Origin: an uncultured Alphaproteobacteria bacterium
GTDB lineage: Bacteria > Pseudomonadota > Alphaproteobacteria > HIMB59
DNA: 64,000 nt
Reading direction: 5' to 3'
Assembly (NCBI GenBank): GCA_902521155.1
Contig: CABYQR010000001.1
Span: 1 to 64,000 of the forward strand
Below are positions 9,498-20,065 of the stretch, in pieces (position 1 is the first letter of the stretch; every line of letters begins with the position of its first letter). Made by a program: the position numbers and the translations under genes. The notes under the pieces are model-generated. The model saw only the letters and a program-made list of their open reading frames with translations. It did no database searches and had not been told where the DNA came from.

Positions 9498-10652
9498 TTG
9501 AATCAGAGAATTAAACTAGGAATGGTTGGAGGAGGTCAGGGTGCATTTATTGGCGCTGTCCATCGAATAGCTTCGAGAATTGATGATCGCTATGAACTAG
9601 TTGCTGGAGCTTTTTCTTCAAATCCAGAAAAATCTCTAGCCTCAGGCAAAGAGTTAGGCATTAGTACCGATCGTAATTATAAGGATTATCTTGAAATGGC
9701 ATCTAAAGAGTCTGAAAGAACTGATAAAATTGATGCCGTTGCTATTGTAACTCCTAATCATATGCATCACCCTATTGCTATGGCTTTTATTGAAAAAGGA
9801 TTTCATATAATTTGCGATAAACCACTAGCTATTAATTTAAAAGAGTGTGAGGAGTTAGTTAAAGCCACAAAAGAAAAAGATATAATATTCGCTCTAACTC
9901 ATAATTATACTGGATACCCTATGATTAGAAATGCTAAGGCCATGTGCGAGCAAGGAGATTTAGGAAATATTAGAGTTATTCAGGCAGAATATGCTCAAGA
10001 CTGGTTGACAGAAGACATTGAAAATAAATCAGAAAGTGGCGGGAATAAACAAGCTGCTTGGAGAACAGATCCTGCACAATCAGGTGGAGGAGGATGCATT
10101 GGAGATATTGGGACTCATGCTTTTAATCTGGTCAGATTTATAACAAGTTTACAACCTCAACAACTCTCTGCAGAGCTCACTAGTTTTGTCTCAGGAAGAC
10201 AATTAGATGATAATGCTCAGATATCTATTCGCTTTAACGGTGGGGCCAAAGGATCTATTTGGTCTTCTCAAGTTGCTATCGGTAATGAAAATCATCTCAT
10301 GATTAGAATATATGGAGAAAAAGGAGGACTGGAGTGGTGCCAAGAAGATCCTAACTATCTCTACTTTACTAAGTTTGGTTCTCCAAAACAAAAAATTACC
10401 CGAGGGGGAGCTGGAGCTCTGGAGGCTGCCAATGATGTTACAAGAATACCACCTGGTCATCCTGAAGGATACTTAGAGGGTTTTGCTAATATCTATACAG
10501 ATGTCGCTAATGCTTTATCTGATAAATTGAAAAATAATTATGATGCTACTAAATATTGCTTTCCGACTGTTGAAGATGGATTAGAAGGTATTAGATTTAT
10601 AGAGAGATCTATTGCCTCCAGCTCTTCTGACTCCAGTTGGGTTAATTTCTAG
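9498..10652 (+). CDS. Gfo/Idh/MocA family oxidoreductase
   Basis: GMVGGGQGAFIGAVHR Rossmann motif, CDKPLAINL, GDIGTHAFNL; TTG start. Confidence 0.9.
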   Translation: MNQRIKLGMVGGGQGAFIGAVHRIASRIDDRYELVAGAFSSNPEKSLASGKELGISTDRNYKDYLEMASKESERTDKIDAVAIVTPNHMHHPIAMAFIEKGFHIICDKPLAINLKECEELVKATKEKDIIFALTHNYTGYPMIRNAKAMCEQGDLGNIRVIQAEYAQDWLTEDIENKSESGGNKQAAWRTDPAQSGGGGCIGDIGTHAFNLVRFITSLQPQQLSAELTSFVSGRQLDDNAQISIRFNGGAKGSIWSSQVAIGNENHLMIRIYGEKGGLEWCQEDPNYLYFTKFGSPKQKITRGGAGALEAANDVTRIPPGHPEGYLEGFANIYTDVANALSDKLKNNYDATKYCFPTVEDGLEGIRFIERSIASSSSDSSWVNF

Positions 10653-10653
10653 A

Positions 10654-11607
10654 TTAATTCCAATTCAGTAAGCTTCGAGTAGACCAATAGTCATTAACGG
10701 GAATAGTAAATTCATCTAAATTTGGAATTTGAGTATCTTTTTTTTCCAAAGAATTTATGTTTTCTTTTAATTGAGAAATAGTAGATGCACCGGTTAATAC
10801 TATTTTGATAAATGGTAATTGGTAGACCCAAAGGAAGGATAATTCTTCCAAACTCATTTTTAATTTTTTTGCTATCTCCATTAAACTATCAATTTCGTCC
10901 TTGTGGAGGTTTTTATTTGCACTTGTCAGTCTTCCATTAGAAAAAACTTCTTTTGCTATAACATTTATTTTTAGATTTGAAGCTTCTTCTAATACTGAAA
11001 GGCATGATTGATCAAAAATATTGATTGTGGATTGCAAAAAGCTAAAAAGTTTTAATCCTTCATTCACCTTAATAAATTGTTCAATCGTTTTTCTTTGATC
11101 AGGACCGCTAGTTGAAATGCCAATATCTATTCCACTTTTTTTGATCGTTTCTAGTTCAGCTATAACAGCTGGGTCATCTAAGACATTACTGTCAGGTGTT
11201 ACAGAGTGGATATGATAAAGGTCAATGCTTTTGCCTAAATTCATTCTAGTTTCTATCCATTGATGCTTTAAGAAAGCAGCAGAATGGTCTTTTCTTTCAT
11301 GTTTGTCAGCTTTAATTTCCCAATTAGCTAAGTATTCGTATCCCCATTTAGATCCAACAAATCCATTAAACTTAGTTTGTTTTCTAATCCAAGTTGAAAG
11401 GAATTCCTCAGCATCACCATAAACTCTAGCTGTATCAAAATAACGAATACCATTATTATAGGCAAAATCTAAAACTTGATGGCAGTTTTCTCTCATTTTT
11501 AATTTAGATTTATCATCACCTAAATCCTTATCATGTCCTATGTTAATGTATCCAGGCCTTCCTAGAGAGGCTAGACCTAAGCCGATCTTGTTATCGAGCT
11601 TAAACAA
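10654..11607 (-). CDS. Aldo/keto reductase
   Basis: YFDTARVYGDAEEFLSTWI, DLYHIHSVTPD motifs. Confidence 0.88.
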   Translation of the reverse strand: MFKLDNKIGLGLASLGRPGYINIGHDKDLGDDKSKLKMRENCHQVLDFAYNNGIRYFDTARVYGDAEEFLSTWIRKQTKFNGFVGSKWGYEYLANWEIKADKHERKDHSAAFLKHQWIETRMNLGKSIDLYHIHSVTPDSNVLDDPAVIAELETIKKSGIDIGISTSGPDQRKTIEQFIKVNEGLKLFSFLQSTINIFDQSCLSVLEEASNLKINVIAKEVFSNGRLTSANKNLHKDEIDSLMEIAKKLKMSLEELSFLWVYQLPFIKIVLTGASTISQLKENINSLEKKDTQIPNLDEFTIPVNDYWSTRSLLNWN

Positions 11608-12205
11608 TTAAAAATTTTTTAATTTCTGATTTTATAATAGATGGATCTGTTAAATGTATGGTTTGAAATCCCAATTTTATGGAAGCTTCAATATTATCTG
11701 CACGATCATCTACAAATAATGTTTCATTTGGATTAAGATCGAAACGAGATATAGCTAATTCATAAATTTTAGGATCAGGTTTCACTAAAAACTCTCGGCC
11801 AGAAATAATCTTATCATCAAATTCTTTCAAAAAAGGATATTCTTCTTCCATGCCTTGGTAAGTTTCATCAGACCAATTAGATAAAACATAGCAAGGATAT
11901 CCCAGAGATTTTATTTCTTTGAAAACATCAATGGTATCTTGATAGGCACCATTGACCATTTTTCTATGATTGGGATAATATAGTTTTATTTCTTTTTCAT
12001 GTTCTGGAAATTTTTCCACAGCTTCCTTAACAGCAACATCAATTTTGATACCTGCATCACAACGCATGTCTAAGTGAGGAAAAGCGATATTTTTTAGAAA
12101 TTCGTCAAGTTTGTTTTCATCAGAGATATAATTTTTGAAAACATGTTTGGGATTCCAATCGAAAAATACATTACCTAAATCAAACAGAAATTTTTTTATA
12201 GCCAT
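11600..12205 (-). CDS. HAD-superfamily hydrolase (YihX/HAD-IA like)
   Basis: FDLGNVFFDWNP, LSNWSDET, KPDPKIYELA, FVDDRADNIEAS motifs. Confidence 0.88.
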   Translation of the reverse strand: MAIKKFLFDLGNVFFDWNPKHVFKNYISDENKLDEFLKNIAFPHLDMRCDAGIKIDVAVKEAVEKFPEHEKEIKLYYPNHRKMVNGAYQDTIDVFKEIKSLGYPCYVLSNWSDETYQGMEEEYPFLKEFDDKIISGREFLVKPDPKIYELAISRFDLNPNETLFVDDRADNIEASIKLGFQTIHLTDPSIIKSEIKKFLIV

Positions 12206-12208
12206 TAA

Positions 12209-13516
12209 CTAATCTATGAATGTATTGAGGAGATTTTCAAGATATTCCTGTCGGCCTGATTTTGGCTCAGGGTTTATATTCTCATTTATAACTTTTTGAT
12301 GCATATCCTCCAATGATAGAGATTGCATAATATCTGATTTTTGGTTCCATACTTTATACCTTTGATTTAAGAAATCTTTATAGCCACCGTCATTGATCAT
12401 TTTTTCAACAGCTATTAGAGCTCTGGCACAAGTATCCATTGATCCAATATGAGCATAAAATAAATCTTCTGGATCTATGGACTGTCGTCTAATTTTAGCA
12501 TCCATATTTAAACCACCAGATGAAAAACCGCCATTTTCGTAGATATAATAAAAGGGGAGGACTAACTCTTCGACATTATTGGGGAATTGATCAGTATCCC
12601 ACCCAACTAAATAATCTCCCCTATTAACATCAATACTTCCAAATATATCGTTAGCTAGAGCATATGCGATTTCATGCTCGAAGGAGTGTTTAGCTAAAAT
12701 TGCATGATTTACTTCAATATTTAACTTAAATTCTTTTTCTAGACCATACTTCTGTAAAAAGGCAAAAACACTAGCAGAGTCAAAGTCATATTGATGTTTT
12801 GTTGGTTCATGTGGTTTAGGTTCTATTAAAAGTGAACCTTTAAATCCTATTTGATGCTTGTGTTCTGCTACTAAATTTAAAAACCTACCAAGTTGATCAA
12901 GCTCTTGCTTCATATTGGTATTAAGAATTGTTTCATAACCCTCTCTACCTCCCCAAAGTACATAGTTTTGTCCCCCAAGAAATTTTGTATTTTCTAGACA
13001 CATCTTGACTTGAGCGGCAGCATACTGAAAAACATCTGGATCAGGATTTGTAGCTGCACCTGACATATATCTACGATGACTAAAGAGATTTGCGGTTCCC
13101 CATAATAGTTTAACCTTAGATGTCTCTAATTTTTTAGACATTTCATCAACAATAGTTTTTTGAATTTTTTCTGTTTCAGAAAAGCTTGAACCTTCTGGAG
13201 CTACATCAACATCATGGAAACAAAAAAATGGTATTCCTAATTTTTCGAAAAAACTAAAGGCATTGTTAAGTTTATTTTTAGCTTGTTCTATAGGATCTCC
13301 TGACTCCATCCATGGTCTAAGAAAAGTCTGACCTCCAAATGGGTCACTACCTTGCCAGTTAAAGGAATGCCAATAACATGTGGCCATCCTTAAATGCTCT
13401 TCTAAAGTCTTTCCTAAAATTTTTTTATCAGCTTCATAGTATTTAAATGATAAAGGATTTTTAGAGTCTTTTCCTTCATACTTTATATTTGGAATATTTT
13501 GAAAATAATCTGTCAT
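12209..13516 (-). CDS. xylA: Xylose isomerase
   Basis: [51 protein letters not shown] motifs; expected length (435 aa). Confidence 0.95.
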   Translation of the reverse strand: MTDYFQNIPNIKYEGKDSKNPLSFKYYEADKKILGKTLEEHLRMATCYWHSFNWQGSDPFGGQTFLRPWMESGDPIEQAKNKLNNAFSFFEKLGIPFFCFHDVDVAPEGSSFSETEKIQKTIVDEMSKKLETSKVKLLWGTANLFSHRRYMSGAATNPDPDVFQYAAAQVKMCLENTKFLGGQNYVLWGGREGYETILNTNMKQELDQLGRFLNLVAEHKHQIGFKGSLLIEPKPHEPTKHQYDFDSASVFAFLQKYGLEKEFKLNIEVNHAILAKHSFEHEIAYALANDIFGSIDVNRGDYLVGWDTDQFPNNVEELVLPFYYIYENGGFSSGGLNMDAKIRRQSIDPEDLFYAHIGSMDTCARALIAVEKMINDGGYKDFLNQRYKVWNQKSDIMQSLSLEDMHQKVINENINPEPKSGRQEYLENLLNTFID

Positions 13517-13519
13517 AAT

Positions 13520-14464
13520 TTAGTCATAATAGAACATGGGGGCTTTTTTAAAATCTTCCCATGCATCTGGATCATGACCAGTGACTATAATTGCTTTTTT
13601 TTCTTTGGCAATTTTTTTTAGTTTTTTAACAGAGTCAACAACGTCTACTGCGGAGCAAACCAATCCAGGTAAGGTTAAATTATTCCAGTGATCCATAGTA
13701 TAAGCAGCATCAATAGTTAACAAAACATATCCAGTATTAGGAAGCTTAACTAAAAAGGATTGGTGACCTGGTGCATGACCTGGTGTGAAAATTAAAATAA
13801 TTGAACCGTCTCCAAAAAGGTCATAAAAATCATCATTTTTATGGTCTAGAAATTTCCAATTAATATTAGGTTTGTCAAAATCTTTTCTTATATACGCAGG
13901 TTTAGAAAACCAATCAGGGTTAAAGGCATAGTCATATTCTCTTTGTTGAACTAAATGAGTTGCATTAGGAAACCTACCAATACCACCAGAGTGATCAAGA
14001 TGTAAGTGTGAGTGTAAAACATATTTAACACTAGAGGGGTCAACTCCAATATTGTTTAATTGGTCAACACAATTTTCTTTTTTTCCCATTACAGGCTCGT
14101 AAGCTGCAACTACTGATCCCCAATGTGCATGCATATCCTCGCTTACTTCTTTTGCATTACCTCCATCAATTACAACGTCTCCCTTAGGATGCCTAATTAA
14201 AAACCATGGTACTGGGATTTCAAACTCCTCGTTTGATTGATTCATCTTAATATATTTCATTTTTGTTTTAAGAGTTCCAGTTTGAAACATATAAAGTCTT
14301 ATTTCTGATGAGGTATTTGAGAGATTATTATATTCTGCTTTTGATTGAGCAATTGCCTCTTTGATAGAATAATCTTCCTTAATTTCTTTTTTTTTATTTC
14401 GAATAATATCATCAAATTTATCTAGATCTGATTTCTTGTAGTTTGTAATTGGGGGTTTTTTCAT
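13520..14464 (-). CDS. N-acyl-homoserine-lactonase-like metallo-beta-lactamase fold hydrolase
   Basis: HSHLHLDHSGG metal motif, TPGHAPGHQSF. Confidence 0.85.
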   Translation of the reverse strand: MKKPPITNYKKSDLDKFDDIIRNKKKEIKEDYSIKEAIAQSKAEYNNLSNTSSEIRLYMFQTGTLKTKMKYIKMNQSNEEFEIPVPWFLIRHPKGDVVIDGGNAKEVSEDMHAHWGSVVAAYEPVMGKKENCVDQLNNIGVDPSSVKYVLHSHLHLDHSGGIGRFPNATHLVQQREYDYAFNPDWFSKPAYIRKDFDKPNINWKFLDHKNDDFYDLFGDGSIILIFTPGHAPGHQSFLVKLPNTGYVLLTIDAAYTMDHWNNLTLPGLVCSAVDVVDSVKKLKKIAKEKKAIIVTGHDPDAWEDFKKAPMFYYD

Positions 14465-14740
14465 TTACTTAATTTCTATCTCAACAAAACTGTAGGGGAA
14501 ATTATTATTATTCAAAACATTATGGTTAACCCCTTTTTGCCTAAAGTAAGAATTTCCTTTTTGTAACTTTGAAATAGCTATCTCGCCATCATGGTTAATT
14601 ATTTTTAGTTCTCCATCTGACATAGGTACAACTACATAATCATATTCATGAATATGCTGTCCTGTTTCATCGCCAACTTCAAAAGACCATTCGGTAACTC
14701 GGGTCTTGTCGTTATCAATCATAACGTTGGCTTTTGCCAT
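14465..14740 (-). CDS. Small cupin-domain protein
   Basis: From internal ATG (MAKANVMIDNDKTRVTEWSFEVGDETGQHIHEYDYVVVPMSDGEL...); the longer ORF start in the track would overlap the upstream gene. Stop of the upstream ORF at 14745 fits this start. Confidence 0.75.
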   Translation of the reverse strand: MAKANVMIDNDKTRVTEWSFEVGDETGQHIHEYDYVVVPMSDGELKIINHDGEIAISKLQKGNSYFRQKGVNHNVLNNNNFPYSFVEIEIK

Positions 14741-14744
14741 TTTA

Positions 14745-15104
14745 TTAAATATTTCTACAAGGAACGCTCTCAGCTTTTTCAGCTTTAAGAGCCTCTGCAG
14801 CCTTTGTTGCCTCAACTTCTGTTTCATAGACCATGTCTGGAAAAAGAACAAATGGTTTTGCTCTATCTGCACTCAACTGACCAACACACCATGTTTTTCC
14901 AGGGTCAACACACATAACCATATATGTTCCTGGGATTGGTCCGTAATGTCTATTATTCAAAAAAAAAAGACATTCAGCCATATCGTTTAATTTGTCGATA
15001 TCAAGGTTTTGAAGTGCTTTTTTTTCTAGATCGTTAATTGGAGTATCAAGAGCTCCAAGGGTTTCTTTACCAAATGGAATTTCCTGCATATTTTCTTTTT
15101 TCAT
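14745..15104 (-). CDS. Conserved-looking small protein of unknown function in DMFase operon
   Basis: 119 aa, start immediately after the dmfA2-like stop; no recognised domain. Confidence 0.65.
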   Translation of the reverse strand: MKKENMQEIPFGKETLGALDTPINDLEKKALQNLDIDKLNDMAECLFFLNNRHYGPIPGTYMVMCVDPGKTWCVGQLSADRAKPFVLFPDMVYETEVEATKAAEALKAEKAESVPCRNI

Positions 15105-17459
15105 TTATGGTAAAGGTCCATCCTTTAGAAAACCTTTGAGAGTATTTTCCATAATTTTAGATACATTATTATTATAATTATTGTGAGATAAACTACCACA
15201 CCAGGCCAAAGAGCCTGGAGCAAACATTGCTCCATTATTTGGAGTTTTGTAATAAATCATATCCGCTCTAACCATTGGGTTTTCATGGCCACCACCATGA
15301 TAGCCTCTCACTGCAAAGTGAATTTCTTCATTTACCTGAAGCATCATATTTGAATGATCTTGGGATCGTGCTAAGTAAAATGCATTATGAGGAGTACCAA
15401 ATTCTAAGTCATAACGATCAAGTTCTACTCCAGCTGCTCCACCTCCCACTAATCCAAAATCTCCAATGACCTCATCGGCACCAATGCCTTCAAAGATCCA
15501 TGAGCACTCAGGTTTGAAACTATCCTCTTCTCGTTTATAATATGAGGAAACATCAAAACCATAAGAAGTAAAAGTTAGTCCACATACCTTAGAAGGTATT
15601 CTTCCTCTTGCTCTCCACATACCTCCGTATTTACCGTCAAACGCATTATTGTACTCCCCTGGATTAGCGGTCCACGCTCTCGTTCCAGCTTCACCTTTTC
15701 TAACTTCTGTTATGTTCGAGTTATCAGGATGATATTCGCTGATCCAATAAAAGCCGTCTGAACCAAGGTAGAAACATCTTCCACCTTGCATTTGATAAGA
15801 CTCAAGTGCATCCATATATTTCTCTGAAGAATACTCAGGATGACTACCTGTTAAAACTACTTTGTATCTATTTAAAAGATTAACACCTTCATGCTCTAAG
15901 TCTTCGTCTGTTAAAACATCAAATTCAAAACCTTTTTCTTCTAACCAGTCTGTTAAATGAAGATCGGCGTTTAATTGCCAAAGAGAAGGAGATAGCCAGT
16001 GTCTGTATTTAGGTCTCATATTCAAAATAGGTCTCAACCTTGATGAAATAGAAACACCATGTCCATCAGAGTGTAATGAATAAGTAGATAGTCCATACTC
16101 TCTGTGTTCATTTAAATATAAATCAGAAGGGTTTAAGACTGGAACTTTTCCTGCTAATAATTGTGCAACAACTGAATTAGTACCTAAGTTGTCATTTGAA
16201 TATGCCATGTAGCTATTAGTAGGAAGTAAAAATAAAATTTTTGATGTCGCTTTACCTTTGGGAGGTTTTACACAAAAGGGAATGTAATCTTCAAATTCAG
16301 ATTCTTCTCTTCCATCAACTCTTAACCTAACACCGTAAACTCCACTTTTTAAATTTTCAGGAACTTTTAAAGTAAAATCAACATCCCAACGGGCATCATC
16401 TATATCATCATCATGAAAATGGATAGCTCCATATTCTTCAGGCTTATGATGAAAAACCATTTCGTCTGCTGTCCAGTTATGTCCAGTCATACCTCTATTT
16501 GGCATATTAATTATGAAGCCATGATGATTATTTGGTGATGTATCAACAATTTTAGTTGAAGAAATATTTTTGCCGATATTGGCATGAAAATCCCATGCCG
16601 CCACTACAGTAGATCTTATATGAGTATTACACTCATCATAACTCGAAGCTAAAGACTCAATTTCAGCTTTTGATAAAGCAACATTTGATAATCTTGGTCT
16701 ATCAATTTTACCGTTGAATATTTTAGTTTGCTCGGGTAATTCAATTGGCTCTAAAACTTCCTTGAAATGTCCTCCTGATATTTTTCTACCAGATCTGTTA
16801 TGAAGAGAGGTAGCTGCAATAAGAACAGGAGAGTCATTTGGTGCCGGTATAACAGAACTTGTGGTTTCAATAATAGCTGAGGTTTCCTCAATAGGGTTTA
16901 AGATAGCCATTCCCAATCCACCATTAGTGGATGTAACTCTTGGCTCTTGATGTAGGGTTAGTCTTCTAGATTTCGCATCAAAAGTAGCAATAACAAGGTA
17001 CCATACTTTTCTAAGAAGTTTTTTTTCAGAGGAAATAGTAGTAACCTGTGAACCATCGCCAATTTCAACAGATAAACATCCATTATCATCAACAAAAAGA
17101 CCAAAACCTTTTTTGTCTTGTTCATTAAATTTAGTAAGAATTCCTTGTCTACCTTTATCTGGGGTAGTTGGGAAAATGTAAGCTTGCATTGTAAAGCTTT
17201 CAATATTTAAATTATCGTGCTGAGGAACAACTATGTAGGAACCACCATGAATTCTTTGATTTTTACCTTGGTATGAACCATTACAAGAAGCACTAATTTC
17301 TTCTTCCTTATAACCTGGGCCCTCAGGGTTTGTGTCTCCATGAATAAGTCTGACAAGTTGGACATCAAATTTGTCATTATTCTCTGCATTTATATAAAAT
17401 TTTATTTCTTCGCCCGGATGAGCTGAATATTTATCACTATACCCTGTTATTTTTAACAT
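15105..17459 (-). CDS. N,N-dimethylformamidase large (beta) subunit-like
   Basis: N-terminal LamG/ConA-like region plus C-terminal glutamine-amidotransferase-like region with TNSYMAYSND, STYSLHSDGHGVSISSRLRPILNMRP, LTGSHPEYSSEKYMDALESYQMQGG; matches DMFase architecture. Confidence 0.82.
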   Translation of the reverse strand: MLKITGYSDKYSAHPGEEIKFYINAENNDKFDVQLVRLIHGDTNPEGPGYKEEEISASCNGSYQGKNQRIHGGSYIVVPQHDNLNIESFTMQAYIFPTTPDKGRQGILTKFNEQDKKGFGLFVDDNGCLSVEIGDGSQVTTISSEKKLLRKVWYLVIATFDAKSRRLTLHQEPRVTSTNGGLGMAILNPIEETSAIIETTSSVIPAPNDSPVLIAATSLHNRSGRKISGGHFKEVLEPIELPEQTKIFNGKIDRPRLSNVALSKAEIESLASSYDECNTHIRSTVVAAWDFHANIGKNISSTKIVDTSPNNHHGFIINMPNRGMTGHNWTADEMVFHHKPEEYGAIHFHDDDIDDARWDVDFTLKVPENLKSGVYGVRLRVDGREESEFEDYIPFCVKPPKGKATSKILFLLPTNSYMAYSNDNLGTNSVVAQLLAGKVPVLNPSDLYLNEHREYGLSTYSLHSDGHGVSISSRLRPILNMRPKYRHWLSPSLWQLNADLHLTDWLEEKGFEFDVLTDEDLEHEGVNLLNRYKVVLTGSHPEYSSEKYMDALESYQMQGGRCFYLGSDGFYWISEYHPDNSNITEVRKGEAGTRAWTANPGEYNNAFDGKYGGMWRARGRIPSKVCGLTFTSYGFDVSSYYKREEDSFKPECSWIFEGIGADEVIGDFGLVGGGAAGVELDRYDLEFGTPHNAFYLARSQDHSNMMLQVNEEIHFAVRGYHGGGHENPMVRADMIYYKTPNNGAMFAPGSLAWCGSLSHNNYNNNVSKIMENTLKGFLKDGPLP

Positions 17460-17461
17460 TC

Positions 17462-17887
17462 TTATTCTCCACTATACTCTTCTAATAATCTATTAACTCT
17501 TTTTAAAAAAATAGCATGTTCACATGCCTCTTCAGATGAATAGGAATCCTCGGTAATTTCTACTGGCTCTCCCCTGACACCTGTGGTAATTCCAATACGG
17601 TAGTCCTCATGAAGCTTTAGACAAATAGTAACAAAACCATTTTCCTTGCTTCCTCTTCTTAATTTATCTAATAGAGTTTGAAGATCTTGACTATGTTGTA
17701 CCACGGGATGATCTCTTGTTGCCGCTCTTCCAACCGGTGTGGCTCTATGTTCTTCAATTAAAGACTTCAATTTTTGAGGATCTCTTAGCATGGGTAAGAT
17801 ATATTTCTTTGTAATAAAATCATCTGTGTGCTTATGGCCTTTATTTAATTGCACACTTGAAGGTTGCTTATAGCTATAATCTGACAT
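17462..17887 (-). CDS. N,N-dimethylformamidase small (alpha) subunit-like
   Basis: 141-aa ORF 2 nt upstream of the large subunit; size and position match the DMFase small subunit. Confidence 0.65.
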   Translation of the reverse strand: MSDYSYKQPSSVQLNKGHKHTDDFITKKYILPMLRDPQKLKSLIEEHRATPVGRAATRDHPVVQHSQDLQTLLDKLRRGSKENGFVTICLKLHEDYRIGITTGVRGEPVEITEDSYSSEEACEHAIFLKRVNRLLEEYSGE

Positions 17888-17994
17888 TATTTTATTGTAG
17901 TTCCTCTTATCCCTTCAAACAGTTTTTCGTTCCAGTATTTGAAACAGAATACGAAAAAAGATGCCAAAAATAAAGGTTTTTCTAATTTATTCAT
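17887..17994 (-). CDS. Unlisted 35-aa single-TM small protein between SSS symporter and DMFase small subunit
   Basis: Manual translation: MNKLEKPLFLASFFVFCFKYWNEKLFEGIRGTTIK*; begins 2 nt after the symporter stop and its TAA overlaps the next ATG (TAATG). Confidence 0.6.
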   Translation of the reverse strand: MNKLEKPLFLASFFVFCFKYWNEKLFEGIRGTTIK

Positions 17995-17996
17995 AT

Positions 17997-20051
17997 TTAT
18001 AAAGCATAAACAGATAGTATAACCGTAGCAACGGCCATACCTATTAGTATCAAAGGCCAACCATAGCCTCCGCCCATCTTATCAATATAATTTCCTTTAT
18101 CTTCGACGTCATCAGGAGCTGAGTATTCGTCTCCATTTAAAATAGGTTTTTTGGGGAGTGTTGATAGGTCCAATTTGTTAGCCATAAACCAGATTAACAG
18201 TACTCCAGCCGCCCACCATATGATTTGGTATGCCCAAAGGGAAGGTATGCCCATAACCCACTTATCATAAGACAAATCGGCACTTCCAAAAATTAGATTT
18301 CCAAAAATTAATCCAGGGCCAATAGAGAAAAATGCCCAGATAAGAAATAATACATAAGCTAAAGATTTAATTTTTTTTCTTGAAGGGTGAATTCCCATAT
18401 GATCATTCATAAAATCATGAAAACTTTTTCGATGTTCTTTATCAGCATCATTACTTGAAAAAGCAGATGATAAAAAACATACAATCACATTAAAAAATAA
18501 ACCCCACAATCCTGAATATATTGTAAGAGGCCATCTACCCCATGGAAGAGCATTTCCAGTTAACTTATGTCCAAAAGTCTCAGCTAGAATTACAAAAAAC
18601 ATACCAGTGATAAGGCCAAGAGTGGCTCCCGTTTTAGTAATCCAAGGGAACCAAATCATTCCTAATAAAACTGGAAATAATTGAAATCCAAAAGCTATTG
18701 CCAATCCCCCTAGGAGAATTAAAGATGTTTCAAAAAATGTGGCAAGATAAAGTGCTGCAAGACAAATAAGTAGCATTGCTAATCTTGCTACTAACAATTC
18801 TCTTTTCCAAGTTGGTTCTTTATCAATGTAAGGTCTGTAGAGATCTCTAGCGACCATGCTTCCAGAGGTCATTAAAAAAGCAGCAAGGGTTGATTGTAAT
18901 GCTGCTATCAAACAAATCGCTAGTAAGCCAACTAAGATAGGTGAAGCTGAGCCAAGACTTCCAATAAATGAAAAAATTAGTGATGAGACATTATTAATAT
19001 CTAACTCTGGAAGAATTTGATTAAGAGCAAAACCATTTAGATTTATGGATGGATTGGCGCCGAGTAAGTTAGCCCCCACTCCTAATAGGGCAGCGAAAAT
19101 AAATAAAAATATACCCACTATGGCTCCAGAGCCCCATATTTGGTAATAGTAGAATGACTTAGGAGATTTAACACTGTAACTCCACATTGAAAACGTAGGT
19201 GATAGAACTATTCCCATATAAGAAAGAGTAAAAGATAAAATCATCACAGCAGTCCAGGGACCTCCTGAGGGATTATTTTTACCTAAACCACCGACCCACT
19301 GAATTACGCCTGGCACATTGAAGAAACCAGAGAGGTCACCTCCCCCATATCCTTGAGTGGAGCCCCAAGTTCCAAAAGATATAAAACTATTTGCTGTTGC
19401 TAAATCATCAAAAAAACTCAATCCACCCAAATAATAATAAGTACCAAGTCCAATCGATATGAATAAAACAAAAAATAACCAGGATTGAACTACACCTATG
19501 CTGATCATAGATTTGAAACCTCCTGAGACAACATAGAATAAAACAACTGCAGTTAAAACCCACATCGCTGAGTCTCTTCCCAATTCACCTGCACTCACAA
19601 ATTCAACCATACTACCCGTTGCTCCAATAACTAATCCAAGAAATGGAACAGCAAAAAATAAACCTATAATTAAAATTGTAATTCTAAGAGTATGGCTTTT
19701 ATAATATTTAAAATACATTTCACCTGGGGTTATAAGATTATATTTTCTGCTCAACATCCATTGACGTTTGAAAAATAAAATACTCCCTAAAGGAATGGTA
19801 ATTACAATTGCTGCTGTTGCTAAAAAAGAATACCCATCAGCATATATTAGTGAAGGGAAAGTGATGATTGTGATACCCGCAAAGGTTGCTGCAGTAGCAG
19901 AAAAAAAGAATACCCAAGATGAGATACTTCTATCGGCTAAGTAATAGGACTCAGGTGAAGAATTTTTTCTAAGAGTTCTAGCTCCCCAAAATAGGCAAAA
20001 GCTCCAATAAACAACTAGGAAGAAAAAGAACCAATATAAGTTAGCTAACAT
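17997..20051 (-). CDS. Sodium:solute symporter (SSS) family protein
   Basis: 684 aa, multi-TM, VYWSFCLFWGARTLRKNSSPESYYLADRSISSW, SLLLxG-type helices typical of SSS. Confidence 0.88.
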   Translation of the reverse strand: MLANLYWFFFFLVVYWSFCLFWGARTLRKNSSPESYYLADRSISSWVFFFSATAATFAGITIITFPSLIYADGYSFLATAAIVITIPLGSILFFKRQWMLSRKYNLITPGEMYFKYYKSHTLRITILIIGLFFAVPFLGLVIGATGSMVEFVSAGELGRDSAMWVLTAVVLFYVVSGGFKSMISIGVVQSWLFFVLFISIGLGTYYYLGGLSFFDDLATANSFISFGTWGSTQGYGGGDLSGFFNVPGVIQWVGGLGKNNPSGGPWTAVMILSFTLSYMGIVLSPTFSMWSYSVKSPKSFYYYQIWGSGAIVGIFLFIFAALLGVGANLLGANPSINLNGFALNQILPELDINNVSSLIFSFIGSLGSASPILVGLLAICLIAALQSTLAAFLMTSGSMVARDLYRPYIDKEPTWKRELLVARLAMLLICLAALYLATFFETSLILLGGLAIAFGFQLFPVLLGMIWFPWITKTGATLGLITGMFFVILAETFGHKLTGNALPWGRWPLTIYSGLWGLFFNVIVCFLSSAFSSNDADKEHRKSFHDFMNDHMGIHPSRKKIKSLAYVLFLIWAFFSIGPGLIFGNLIFGSADLSYDKWVMGIPSLWAYQIIWWAAGVLLIWFMANKLDLSTLPKKPILNGDEYSAPDDVEDKGNYIDKMGGGYGWPLILIGMAVATVILSVYAL

Positions 20052-20065
20052 AAAACAATGTTAAA

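Noticed and set aside
14465-14872. Full-length 135-aa version of the cupin ORF
   Set aside because: The first ~44 residues overlap the upstream gene in another frame and look non-native; internal ATG at 14740 fits the operon spacing.
14706-14990. 94-aa plus-strand ORF
   Set aside because: Antisense to the cupin and 119-aa genes, no coding signature.
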